Positions 53,029 through 61,795 of a stretch of 64,000 nucleotides of DNA are shown here, piece after piece (within the stretch, counting starts at the first letter, position 1; each line of letters opens with the position of its first letter). The DNA comes from JAVVHH01 sp963835135 (GTDB lineage: Bacteria; Pseudomonadota; Alphaproteobacteria; Acetobacterales; Acetobacteraceae). Location of the stretch: positions 124,001 to 188,000 of the forward strand of contig CAWIEF010000005.1 of assembly GCA_963835135.1 (NCBI GenBank), in the 5' to 3' direction. The notes beneath the pieces were generated by a model that saw only the letters and a program-made list of their open reading frames with translations, did no database searches and was not told the origin of the DNA. The translations under genes were made by a program, and so were the position numbers.

Positions 53029-54186
53029 CTATTTGGCCGCCTTGGCCGGATCGCTCACGGCGGGGAAGGTGGCGAACTCGACGTTGTACAGTTCGCCATC
53101 CACCTTTTCGACCTTGCGCAGGTAGACGTTCTGGACGATGTCGCGCGTGGCGGGGTCGATCGAGACCGGGCCGCGCGGGCTCTCCCAGGATTGGCCCTTC
53201 ATGGCCTCGACCAGCGCGGTGCCGTCGGTGGCGCCGCCCGTCTTCTCCAGCGCACGGTAGATCAGCGCCATCCCGTCATAGCCGCCGACGGCCATGAAAT
53301 TGGGGCGGGTGCCGGAGGCCTTGCGGAAGGCCTGCACGAACGCCTTGTTGGCGGCGCTGTCGTGAATGGCCGAATAATGTTGCGCCGTGATCACCCCCAG
53401 CGCGGTATCGCCCATGCCGTTGAGGATGTCGTCGTCCACCACGTCGCCGAGGCCGATCAGCTTGATGCCCTGCTTGTCCAGCCCGCGCTCGGCGAACTGG
53501 CGGATGAACACGCTGCCGACGCCGGAGGGCACGAAGATGAACACCGCCTGTGGCTTGGCGTCGGCGGCGCGCTGGAGGAAGGGCGCGAAATCGGGGTTGG
53601 CGAGCGGCACGCGCAGGGCTTCGACGACCTTGCCGCCATTGGTTTCGAGGCCCTTCTTGAACCAGGTCTCGCTGTCGATGCCGGGGCCGTAATCGGTGAC
53701 GATGGTCACCACCGAGGTGATGCCGTTCTTGGCGGCCCAGACGCCCATCGTGTCGGCGATCTGCGGGACCGTCTGCGAGGTGCGGACGACGTAGGGCGAG
53801 GCCTGGGTGATGGATGAGGTGGCGGCGGCCATGACGACTTCGGGGACCTTGCCGCGGGTGGCGATCGGTGCGGCGGCGAGCGCGAGCGGCGTCAGTCCGA
53901 AGCCGGCCAGCACGGCGACTTTGTCGTTGACGACCATGTCCTGCGCGAGGCGCTTGGTGGTATCCGGCACGCCGGCGTCGTCGCGTACGATCAGCTCGAT
54001 GGGGTGGCCGGCAGCCTCGCCATGTTCCTGGATGTAGAGCTTGGCGGCGGCCTCGATCTGGCGGCCGGTGGAGGCGAAGGGGCCGGTCATCGGCAGGATG
54101 AGCCCGATCTTGACCGGGTCGGCGGCTGATGCCGCGGTGGTGGTCAGCAACGCGGCCACGGTGGCCAGGCAAGCCAGTTTGAACAT
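53029..54186 (-). CDS. ABC transporter substrate-binding protein, branched-chain amino acid type
   Basis: The 385-residue periplasmic protein has a signal peptide (about 1-22, ASA-A) and a LivJ/K-type fold starting VKIGLILPMTGPFASTG. In catabolic operons such proteins often bind aromatic acids rather than amino acids. It is the natural partner of LivHMGF encoded at 55064-58329, but one unrelated gene lies between. ATG 54186 has CCTCCC complement (GGGAGG) eight bases upstream; the longer frame to 54333 lacks a signal peptide start. Confidence 0.93.
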   Translation of the reverse strand: MFKLACLATVAALLTTTAASAADPVKIGLILPMTGPFASTGRQIEAAAKLYIQEHGEAAGHPIELIVRDDAGVPDTTKRLAQDMVVNDKVAVLAGFGLTPLALAAAPIATRGKVPEVVMAAATSSITQASPYVVRTSQTVPQIADTMGVWAAKNGITSVVTIVTDYGPGIDSETWFKKGLETNGGKVVEALRVPLANPDFAPFLQRAADAKPQAVFIFVPSGVGSVFIRQFAERGLDKQGIKLIGLGDVVDDDILNGMGDTALGVITAQHYSAIHDSAANKAFVQAFRKASGTRPNFMAVGGYDGMALIYRALEKTGGATDGTALVEAMKGQSWESPRGPVSIDPATRDIVQNVYLRKVEKVDGELYNVEFATFPAVSDPAKAAK

Positions 54187-54362
54187 CGATCGATCCTCCC
54201 CCATCTCTCTTTGCCTATCGGCATGGACCGCCCCGGATCGCGAAGCAACCATGATCCTCCAACTCCGATCAATGAGCCCTGAGCAAGAAGGATCGGCGTG
54301 AATGCTCGAGTGAGCCGGATGCGGTAAGTGCAAAGCGTGGGAGGCTGCGGTCGATTTTACTG

Positions 54363-54983
54363 CTATACCTTCTTGTGTCGGCGGACGTACGAGACCCCTA
54401 TCCCCGCAAGGCCAACCCCGATCAGAGCGATGCTTGACGGCTCAGGGACGAGGCCAGGGGTCGATGCGTTCAGAACGCCGCTGACCGCATAATCCGTTTC
54501 GGATGCGAAAACATACCCATAGGCTGCCAGAATATTCGTCTCGTCAATGCTACCAACCTGGATCGGCGGGGCACCAACCTTAAAAAATATCTCGGCACCC
54601 TGTTTAGTTTCACCGCCGTAAACCTCGAAAAGATCGCCGAAAATATATAAGTTGTTGTAAGATCTGTTTAAGCCAGAAACGGCTCCTCCTGGTGTCATGC
54701 CCTCTCCAGTCATTTGAATCGTGCTGGAGCCTGTGACAAGGCTCAGCGTCGTGTCGTCATACTGAAATGAACCCGTGACGATACCACCTCTTCCGAAGAC
54801 GATCCCAGACGCCGTGTAGGTCGTGATTACGTCGGCATGTGCTGCCGATACAGAAGCAATGGCAAACGCCGCAACACCGCCAAGCACCAGCTGTCTACCG
54901 CCAGACTCCGCGATGCGCCCCAGAAAAGACCCGAAATTACCCAGCCGATATGCAAGAGCAACCTTGAGTTTTGCGTATTGCAT
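54363..54983 (-). CDS. PEP-CTERM sorting domain protein
   Basis: The 206-residue exported protein has a hydrophobic signal segment (about 30-50) and a C-terminal PEP-CTERM tail: VPEPSS, then a hydrophobic helix and RRHKK. This tail is cut by an exosortase, which must be encoded elsewhere. The middle is Gly/Ser/Thr-rich and beta-strand-like. The gene is clearly more AT-rich than its neighbours and sits between livF and the Liv-type binding protein, so it may be a recent insertion. The function of the mature part is unknown. Confidence 0.85.
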   Translation of the reverse strand: MQYAKLKVALAYRLGNFGSFLGRIAESGGRQLVLGGVAAFAIASVSAAHADVITTYTASGIVFGRGGIVTGSFQYDDTTLSLVTGSSTIQMTGEGMTPGGAVSGLNRSYNNLYIFGDLFEVYGGETKQGAEIFFKVGAPPIQVGSIDETNILAAYGYVFASETDYAVSGVLNASTPGLVPEPSSIALIGVGLAGIGVSYVRRHKKV

Positions 54984-55063
54984 CTACCACTCCAAGCGAA
55001 GCACGTTTCAAATGTTGCATGTGTGAGACTGCTACACAACACGCACGCCTCCTACCGATACCG

Positions 55064-55771
55064 TCACTTCGACGTCACACCCAGATACCGCGCCAACGCC
55101 GCGCCGTCCCGCGCCAGCGCCGCACTCGTATCGCGATGGACCACGGCGCCGCGCTCGAGGATCACAGCCTGATCGGTGACGCCGAGGATCTTCTGGGCGT
55201 GCTGTTCCACCACCAGGGCGGAAACCCCCTCGTCGCGGATGATGCGGCGCATGGCGGCGAGCACCTCGTTGACCAGGATCGGCGCGAGGCCTTCGGTGGG
55301 TTCGTCTAGAAGTAAGAGGATCGGGTTGGTGACCAGTGCGCGGCCGATGGCGAGCATCTGCTGCTCGCCGCCCGAGAGCTGGTTGCCCATGTTGGCGCGG
55401 CGCTCCTCCAGGCGCGGGAACATCGCGTAGATGCGCGGCACGGTCCACGGCCCCGGCCGGGCGACCGCGGTTAGGTTCTCCTCGACCGTCAACGAGCGGA
55501 AGATGTTGCGCTCCTGCGGCACCCAGCCGACCCCGGCCGCGACCCGGCTCTCGGGTACCATCCGCGTCACGTCCCGGCCGCCGACGCGGATCGTTCCGCC
55601 ATGCCGCCGCGTGGTGCCGATGATGGAGTTGAGCAGCGTGGTCTTGCCCATGCCGTTGCGGCCCAGCACCGCCAGCGACTGCCCTGCCTCGAGCGAGAGC
55701 GACACCCCGGACAGCACCACCGCCGATCCATACCCCGCCACCAAAGCATCGAGCGCGAGCAGCTCAGCCAT
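55064..55771 (-). CDS. livF: Branched-chain-type ABC transporter ATP-binding protein LivF
   Basis: The 235-residue ATPase has Walker A GRNGMGKTT, the signature LSGGEQQM, Walker B LLLLDEP with TEGLAP, and the switch His in VVEQH. EGLAP is typical of LivF. It overlaps livG by eight bases. It energises uptake with LivG. Confidence 0.95.
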   Translation of the reverse strand: MAELLALDALVAGYGSAVVLSGVSLSLEAGQSLAVLGRNGMGKTTLLNSIIGTTRRHGGTIRVGGRDVTRMVPESRVAAGVGWVPQERNIFRSLTVEENLTAVARPGPWTVPRIYAMFPRLEERRANMGNQLSGGEQQMLAIGRALVTNPILLLLDEPTEGLAPILVNEVLAAMRRIIRDEGVSALVVEQHAQKILGVTDQAVILERGAVVHRDTSAALARDGAALARYLGVTSK

Positions 55772-56516
55772 GCGGCTGCTCGCCCAGATAGACGGCGTGC
55801 ACGCGCGGGTCCGCCGCGACGTCGGCGGCGCTGCCGTCGAGCAGCAACCGACCCTCCACCAGCACGGCGATGCGGGTCGCGAACCGGAACACCAGGTCCA
55901 TGTCGTGCTCGATCAACAGCACGGCCACGTCTTTCGGCAGGGCGGCGATGCCGGTCAGGATCTCGTCGCGCTCGGTGTCCGGGACGCCGGCGGCCGGCTC
56001 GTCCAGCAGCAGCACGCGGGGGCCGCACGCGACGGCGATGGCGATCTCGAGCAGGCGTTGCTTGCCGTAGGAGAGGTCGGCGGTGCGCACGCCCATGTGG
56101 CCCGAGAGGTCGAAGCGGCGCAGGATCTGCACGGCCTCCTCCACCGACGCGTCCCAGCGGGCGAGCGGACGCCACCAGCGCCGGGTCAGGCCAAGGCGGC
56201 GGGCGACGGTGAGCGTGACGGCCTCGAGCGGCGTCATGGCCGGAAACAGCTGGTTGATCTGGAAGGTCCGTACGAGGCCGAGTTGCACGCGGCGGTCGCG
56301 CGAGGCCGCCGTGATGTCGTGTCCTTGCAGCAGCACCTGGCCGGCCGAGGGCGTCAGCACCCCGGTCAGCAGATTGATCAGCGTGGTCTTGCCCGCGCCG
56401 TTCGGCCCGATCAGCGCCTGCCGGGCCCCGGGCGCGAGCGAGAGGGTGACGTCGTCGGTCACATGCAGCGCGCCGAAGCGGCGGTGCAGCCCGCGGACTT
56501 CCAGGGCGGCCGTCAT
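55764..56516 (-). CDS. livG: Branched-chain-type ABC transporter ATP-binding protein LivG
   Basis: The 250-residue ATPase has Walker A GPNGAGKTT, the variant signature LSYGKQRLLEIA, Walker B VLLLDEPAAGV and EHDMDLVF. LSYGKQR and the EHDM switch are LivG hallmarks. It overlaps livM by four bases (ATGA). Confidence 0.95.
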   Translation of the reverse strand: MTAALEVRGLHRRFGALHVTDDVTLSLAPGARQALIGPNGAGKTTLINLLTGVLTPSAGQVLLQGHDITAASRDRRVQLGLVRTFQINQLFPAMTPLEAVTLTVARRLGLTRRWWRPLARWDASVEEAVQILRRFDLSGHMGVRTADLSYGKQRLLEIAIAVACGPRVLLLDEPAAGVPDTERDEILTGIAALPKDVAVLLIEHDMDLVFRFATRIAVLVEGRLLLDGSAADVAADPRVHAVYLGEQPHG

Positions 56517-57472
56517 GCGGGCTTGCGCCGGTCGCGCATGGCCTGGAGCGGGTTGCGCCCCGCGATGGCCAGGATCACCAGCAGCAGCCCGATCCAGAAC
56601 TCCCAGTATTGCGGGGTCAGCACCGACAGCCAGTCCTGCACCACACGGAACACCGCTGCGCCGACCAGGCCGCCGTACAACGTGCCGGTGCCGCCGATTA
56701 CCAGCATCAGCAGCACGTCGGCCGAACGGTGGAAGGTGAGCACGTCCAGCGACACGAACTGCGTGGTCTGCGCGAGCAGTGCCCCGGCGATCCCCGCGTA
56801 AATCGCAGCGATGGTATAGATCGCGACCAGCCGTCGGTTGACCGGGATGCCGATCGCCCCGCTGCGGAGCGGATTGCCCTTGATCGCCTGCACCGACCAG
56901 CCGAACGGCGACGAGACCAGCCGCCTTGCCAACAGGAACAGCAGGAACAGCACCGCGAGGCTGTAGCCGTAGGCGGTCTGGCCGGCGAGGTCGAACTCGA
57001 ACAGGCCGAGCAGCGGGCCGACCTCCATCCCTTGTAGCCCGTCGGCGCCGCCGGTGAGTCCCGGCAGCCGGTTGGCGATTTCGGCCAGCAGTTGCGCGAC
57101 GCCCAACGACACCACGATGCGGGTCAGGTCCGAGCCGCGCAGGACGAGGAAGCTGCTGGCGAAGCCGAGCACCATCGAGGCGGCCGCCGCGATGGCCAGC
57201 CCGAGCAGCGGGTCGGTGATGCCGGCCTTGGAGACGATCCCAGCGGCATAGGCGCCGAAGCCGAAAAAGGCAGCGTGGCCGAGCGAGATGATCCCCGCAT
57301 AGCCCAAAATGAGGTCGAGCGAGAGCGCGAACAGCGCCACGATGGCGATCTCGTTCAGCATCGACAGCCGCGACGGGAACAGCAACCCGCAGGCGACGGC
57401 CGCGATCCAGAACGCCGCCTCCGGCCAGCGCGGCCGGGTGCGGGCGCGGAACGCGGCGACGGCGTCCCTCAT
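56513..57472 (-). CDS. livM: Branched-chain-type ABC transporter permease LivM
   Basis: The 319-residue membrane protein has 8-10 hydrophobic helices and the LivM motif GYAGIISLGHAAFFGFGAY. A loop contains the EAA-like region PFGWSVQAIKGNPLRSGAIGI that contacts the ATPases. It overlaps livH by four bases. Confidence 0.94.
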   Translation of the reverse strand: MRDAVAAFRARTRPRWPEAAFWIAAVACGLLFPSRLSMLNEIAIVALFALSLDLILGYAGIISLGHAAFFGFGAYAAGIVSKAGITDPLLGLAIAAAASMVLGFASSFLVLRGSDLTRIVVSLGVAQLLAEIANRLPGLTGGADGLQGMEVGPLLGLFEFDLAGQTAYGYSLAVLFLLFLLARRLVSSPFGWSVQAIKGNPLRSGAIGIPVNRRLVAIYTIAAIYAGIAGALLAQTTQFVSLDVLTFHRSADVLLMLVIGGTGTLYGGLVGAAVFRVVQDWLSVLTPQYWEFWIGLLLVILAIAGRNPLQAMRDRRKPA

Positions 57473-58329
57473 CGCGCCGCCCTCCGCCCGACCAGGCCCT
57501 CGGGCCGCACGATCAGCACCACGATCATCAGCGTGTAGATGACGAACGCCCCCAGCGACGGGACGTAATATTTGCCGGCGACGTCGGCCACGCCGAGCAG
57601 GATCGCCGCCAGGAACGGGCCGACGATGGACGACGCGCCCCCGATCGTCACCACGATCAGGAAGTAGATCATGAACTTGACCGGGAAGGTCGGGTCCAGA
57701 CCCAGGATTTCCGCCCCGAGCGCGCCCCCGAGCCCGGCCAGGCCGGAGCCGATCGCGAAGCTGACCGCAAACACCCGGCTGACCCGGATGCCCAGACCGC
57801 GCGCGACCCGGGCATCGTCCACCGCGGCGCGCAACTGGCTGCCGAAGCGCGACCGGCTCAACCCGAGTTGCAGCACCAGCGCGATCGCGCCGCAGATCGC
57901 GATGATCAGCAGCCGGTACACCCCGATGCTCGCCACTCCGAGGTCGATCCGGCCCTTCAGGACATCCGGCAGCGTCACGAAGCGCTGCTGCGACCCGGCG
58001 GCGTAATCGGCCATCGAAACCGCCATGAACACCAGCCCGACCGTGAACAGCACCTGGTCCAGATGCGGCCGCGCATACAGCCGGACATAAAGCGTACGCT
58101 CCAGCGCGAGCCCCAGCAGCGCAGACACCAGAAACGCCAGCGGCAGCGCCAGCAGGAACGGCACGCCCCAATCGTTGACCATCAACACGGCGGCGTAGCC
58201 TCCCGCCATGGCGAAGGCCCCGTGCGCCAAGTTGATGACGTTCATCAGCCCCAACGTCACCGACAACCCGCAGGAGAGCACGAACAGCAGCATCCCGTAG
58301 GCGATGCCGTCCAGCAGGACGGTGATCAT
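57469..58329 (-). CDS. livH: Branched-chain-type ABC transporter permease LivH
   Basis: The 286-residue membrane protein has the LivH N-terminal motif GLMNVINLAHGAFAMAGGY and the cytoplasmic loop FGSQLRAAVDDARVARGLGI. It forms the channel with LivM. ATG 58329 overlaps the alpha/beta hydrolase stop by four bases, placing transport genes in the same transcript as the ring-cleavage genes. Confidence 0.94.
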   Translation of the reverse strand: MITVLLDGIAYGMLLFVLSCGLSVTLGLMNVINLAHGAFAMAGGYAAVLMVNDWGVPFLLALPLAFLVSALLGLALERTLYVRLYARPHLDQVLFTVGLVFMAVSMADYAAGSQQRFVTLPDVLKGRIDLGVASIGVYRLLIIAICGAIALVLQLGLSRSRFGSQLRAAVDDARVARGLGIRVSRVFAVSFAIGSGLAGLGGALGAEILGLDPTFPVKFMIYFLIVVTIGGASSIVGPFLAAILLGVADVAGKYYVPSLGAFVIYTLMIVVLIVRPEGLVGRRAAR

Positions 58330-59024
58330 CCGGGCTGGCTCAACCAGATCAGCATCGCTGCCGTGACCGACCCGGGCTGCTCCATCGGCGCCATGTGACC
58401 GCTATCCTCGAACACCACGAGCGTGGCGCCGGGGATGCGAGCGGCGATGGTCTCGTGCTGGGCCAGCGGGCTCCACACATCCTGCCGGCCGACGCCGACC
58501 AGCACCGGGCACGCGATCGCATCCAACCCGGCGGCGGCGTCCGGCCGGTCGAGCAACGCACGCTGCTGGCCGGCGAAGATGTCGGGCGTGGCGCGGCACA
58601 CCATGGCGACCATCTCCTGCATGATCGCCGGGTCGACGCCGGACGGGTGGACCATCGGCGGCAGCCACTTGGCCGCCAGCGCCGCCATCCCCTCGCGCCG
58701 GGCCAGCTCGACCAGCGCGCCGCGCTTCTGCACCTCGCCCGGCTGGCGCGGATGGATGCCGGTGTCGAGCAGCGCCAGATGGCTGACCCGTTCCGGCGCC
58801 TGCCGCACGATCTCCAAAGCGACGCGCGCCCCCATCGAGTGCCCGGCGAGCGCGAACCGTCCCGGCGCCTTGGACAAGACGGACTCCGCCATCGCTCCGA
58901 TCGAGTCGAACCCGTAGAGATCACCGATCATCACCTCGGCCGTGTCCGCGAGCCCGGTGACCTGATGCGCCCAGGACGCCCGGTCGCACAGCAGCCCCGG
59001 CAGCAGCACGAGGCTGTCAGGCAA
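58326..59024 (-). CDS. Alpha/beta hydrolase
   Basis: The 232-residue protein has the nucleophile elbow AGHSMG, an oxyanion region LLPGLLCD, the acidic residue in GRQDVWSP and the catalytic His in EDSGHMAPME. It is compact, without a large lid. In this operon it could hydrolyse a lactone or ester from ring cleavage, in the manner of enol-lactonases, but the substrate is not readable. It overlaps ligB by eight bases. Confidence 0.88.
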   Translation of the reverse strand: MPDSLVLLPGLLCDRASWAHQVTGLADTAEVMIGDLYGFDSIGAMAESVLSKAPGRFALAGHSMGARVALEIVRQAPERVSHLALLDTGIHPRQPGEVQKRGALVELARREGMAALAAKWLPPMVHPSGVDPAIMQEMVAMVCRATPDIFAGQQRALLDRPDAAAGLDAIACPVLVGVGRQDVWSPLAQHETIAARIPGATLVVFEDSGHMAPMEQPGSVTAAMLIWLSQPG

Positions 59025-59865
59025 TCGCCGGCTCCTCGTAGATCACCTGCGCGAACCCGGTATGCAGGGGCGCGTGGTAGTTGCGGTGCACGCAGCGCAC
59101 CGTCGGCGACAGCGCGCCGCGCATCGCCAGCCACATGATGACTTCCGCGCCCTCGGCCCCGCCGCGTTCGATGTAGTCCTGCAGGCGCAGGCTCGCGAGC
59201 TGCTCCGGGTCGCGCTCGAGCAGGTCGAGGAACTCGTCGTCCCAGCTCCGGTTGCGGTAGCCGAACCGCTCGCCATGCAGTTGGTGCGACAGGCCGCCGG
59301 TGCCCAGCACCACGACCCGGCTGTCGCCCGGGTAGCTTTCCACCGCGCGGCGGATCGCCTGGCCCAACTTGAACAGCCGGCGCGGCGAGGGAACCGGGAA
59401 TTGCAACACGTTGACCGCGATCGGCAGGATCGGGCAGGGCCAATCGGCCGAGCGATCCGGCCAGAGTGCCGAGACCGGCGTCAACGCGCCGTGGTCGAGC
59501 GGCATGTCCTGGCACAGCGTGATGTCGAACTCGTCGTCCACCAGGCTATGCGCCACGTGCCAGGCGAAGTCGGCATCGCCGGGGATCGGCGCCAGCGGGC
59601 GCGGGCCGAAGCCCTCGTCGGCGATGCGGTGCTCGGCCGCGACGGACAGCGCGAAGGTCGGATACATGTCGAAGAAGAAGGTCGTGACGTGGTCGTTGAA
59701 GATCAGCACCGCCGCGTCCGGCTTGTGCTCGGCCAGCCAGCGCTGCATCGGCTGGTAGCCCTGCATCAGCGGCAGCCAGTCCGGCTCGTCCCACTTGCCT
59801 GCGTCGATCAGCGCGCCGATCGAGGGCGCGTGCGGCGAGCCCATGCCGCCGATGATGCGTCCCAT
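59017..59865 (-). CDS. ligB: Protocatechuate 4,5-dioxygenase beta (catalytic) subunit
   Basis: The 282-residue protein is a type II extradiol dioxygenase of the LigB family. The N-terminal metal His is in GSPHAPSIG, a second is in FNDHVTTFFFD, and the C-terminal region has GTGGLSHQLHG with the catalytic His. With LigA it opens protocatechuate between C4 and C5; gallate-type substrates are possible. It lies two bases after ligA. Confidence 0.9.
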   Translation of the reverse strand: MGRIIGGMGSPHAPSIGALIDAGKWDEPDWLPLMQGYQPMQRWLAEHKPDAAVLIFNDHVTTFFFDMYPTFALSVAAEHRIADEGFGPRPLAPIPGDADFAWHVAHSLVDDEFDITLCQDMPLDHGALTPVSALWPDRSADWPCPILPIAVNVLQFPVPSPRRLFKLGQAIRRAVESYPGDSRVVVLGTGGLSHQLHGERFGYRNRSWDDEFLDLLERDPEQLASLRLQDYIERGGAEGAEVIMWLAMRGALSPTVRCVHRNYHAPLHTGFAQVIYEEPAIA

Positions 59866-59867
59866 GG

Positions 59868-60230
59868 CTAACTCTCCCCCGCGGTCTGGCGCGAGGCCAG
59901 GTATTGCTCGATCGTCTCGCCGCGCATCTGGGCGCCGGTCGCGGTCAGGCTGTCGCCGCAGAGCTGCGCCAGCCGCAGCAGCGGGAACACGTTGGCCCCG
60001 CGCCGCACCATGCCGAGCCAGTCCTTGGCGGCGATCAGCGCGCGGTCCTCGGCGGCCACGCCGTAGCGGTCCATCAGCGCCTCGCGATCGGCCAGGAAGG
60101 CGTCGCGGTTGGCCGGGTTGCGAAGGTCGTAGCAGAAACGGTTGATCGTCATCCCCTGCTGGGCCGCCCTGCCGCTGTTGAGGTAGGTGCCATCCGGAAT
60201 GGCCTCGAAGTCGAGCTGCCGGCTCTTCAT
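59868..60230 (-). CDS. ligA: Protocatechuate 4,5-dioxygenase alpha subunit
   Basis: The 120-residue helical protein matches LigA: INRFCYDLRNPANRDAFLADREALMDRYGV and the NVFPLLRLAQLCG stretch. The alpha subunit closes over the LigB active site. ATG 60230 overlaps the solute-binding protein stop by four bases. A separate LigA and LigB argues against the fused gallate dioxygenase type. Confidence 0.9.
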   Translation of the reverse strand: MKSRQLDFEAIPDGTYLNSGRAAQQGMTINRFCYDLRNPANRDAFLADREALMDRYGVAAEDRALIAAKDWLGMVRRGANVFPLLRLAQLCGDSLTATGAQMRGETIEQYLASRQTAGES

Positions 60231-61795
60231 GCTTTCCTCACGGACCAGAATTTGGCGAAGCCGGGCAAGATGTTGGTCAGCCCGGTCCGATAGACGGTCG
60301 GCTGCAGGATCTGCCCGAGCGGCAGATACGGCGCCTGATCGAGGATGTCGCGCTGGATGGCGTCGGCCACGCGCTTCTGCGCGGCAAGGGTCGGCTGCTC
60401 GAACCAGGACAGGCGCAGGCGCTCGAGGTCCGGGTCGGTCGGCCAGCCATACCAGGCGTGGGCGCCGTCGCCGCGGGCGAGGAAGCTGACGGCCGGGTTG
60501 AGCACGCCGTCGCCGGCGACGGCGGAGGGGAAGCAGCTCCAGCCGCCATGATCGAGGTCGCCCCGGTTGCCGCGGCGCTGGAACATGGTGGCGGCATCCA
60601 TCGCCTGGTCGTCGACGGCCAGCCCGAGCTTCTTGAACAGGTCGGCGCCGACTTGGGCCATGACGGAATTGACCGGATGATCGGTCGGCTCGAGCATCAC
60701 GACGCGCTCGCCCTTGTATCCGGCCGCCTCGATCGCCCGGCGCGCGACATCGATGCTGGCGGTGCCGATGGTCTCGGCCAGGCCCGCGGCGCTGGCCATC
60801 GGCGTGCCGGGACACCAGATGCCGGTATCGGTGCGGTAGGTTTCCGGATCGTTCGAGAACGCCTCCATGAAGCTCTTCTGCTGGACCGCGCTCAGCACGG
60901 CCCGACGGATCGCCTGTCGGTCGAACGGCGGCAGCAGCGTGTTGAAGCGCAGGATCGGAGCCACGCCGGTGTCGTCGTTGATCTTGACGACCAGGTTGCG
61001 GTCCCGGCGCAGCAGCGGCAGCAAGTCGGGGGGCGGCGATTCGAGCCAGTCGACCTCGCCGGTGCGGATCGCGGCGGCCGCGCTGGCCGGCTCCGGCATG
61101 ATGACCCACTCGACCCGGTCGACGTTCGCCGTCTTGCCCCCGCTGGTCAGCCCCGGCTTGCCCGGCGCCGGCACATAGGCTTCGAAGCGCTCGTACACGA
61201 TCCGCGACCCGGCGATCCGCTCGGCCGCGACCAGCCGGAACGGGCCGCTGCCGACGATCTCCGGCACCGGCTTGGTCCCGGACAGGCTGGCGAGCCGCTC
61301 CGGCATGATCGCGCAGATGTTGGGCGACAGCTTGCCGAGCGCATCGGGCAGGAGCGGGAACGGCTGCTTGAGGCGGAAGCGGATGGTGCGGTCGTCCGGC
61401 GCGTCGAGCGCGTCGGTGGACGCCATCAACGTGGCGCCGAAGCCGTCCACGCTGGCCCAGCGCCGGATCGAGGCGACGCAATCGCGGGCAAGCACCGGGG
61501 CGCCGTCATGGAACCGCAGGCCGTCGCGCAGCCGCAGCGTCCAGCGCAGGCCGTCGGCATCGACCGTGTGTCCCTCCACCATCTGTGGCTCAGGGTGGAA
61601 CTCGGTATCCAGGCCGTAGAGCGTGTCGAAGATCAGGAACGCATGGTTGCGCACCTGCGCCGCGGTGTTGGCGACAGGGTCGAGCACCGGCAGGTCGACG
61701 TTCGGCACGAACCGCAGCACGCGGGCCGGCTGCGCGATGGCCGGCGCGGCCAGCAGCGCGGCCGTGCCCGCGATGAGGCCGCGACGATGGATCAT
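60227..61795 (-). CDS. ABC transporter solute-binding protein family 5
   Basis: The 522-residue protein has a signal with RR-GLIAGTAALLAA, possibly twin-arginine dependent, and the SBP_bac_5 fold (LRFVPNVDLPVLDP, LRDGLRFHDGAPV, GSGPFRLV). Family members bind oligopeptides, glutathione or other large solutes. No dipeptide-type permease genes are visible in the window, so it is an orphan within the operon or works with genes elsewhere. It overlaps both neighbours by four bases. Confidence 0.91.
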   Translation of the reverse strand: MIHRRGLIAGTAALLAAPAIAQPARVLRFVPNVDLPVLDPVANTAAQVRNHAFLIFDTLYGLDTEFHPEPQMVEGHTVDADGLRWTLRLRDGLRFHDGAPVLARDCVASIRRWASVDGFGATLMASTDALDAPDDRTIRFRLKQPFPLLPDALGKLSPNICAIMPERLASLSGTKPVPEIVGSGPFRLVAAERIAGSRIVYERFEAYVPAPGKPGLTSGGKTANVDRVEWVIMPEPASAAAAIRTGEVDWLESPPPDLLPLLRRDRNLVVKINDDTGVAPILRFNTLLPPFDRQAIRRAVLSAVQQKSFMEAFSNDPETYRTDTGIWCPGTPMASAAGLAETIGTASIDVARRAIEAAGYKGERVVMLEPTDHPVNSVMAQVGADLFKKLGLAVDDQAMDAATMFQRRGNRGDLDHGGWSCFPSAVAGDGVLNPAVSFLARGDGAHAWYGWPTDPDLERLRLSWFEQPTLAAQKRVADAIQRDILDQAPYLPLGQILQPTVYRTGLTNILPGFAKFWSVRKA

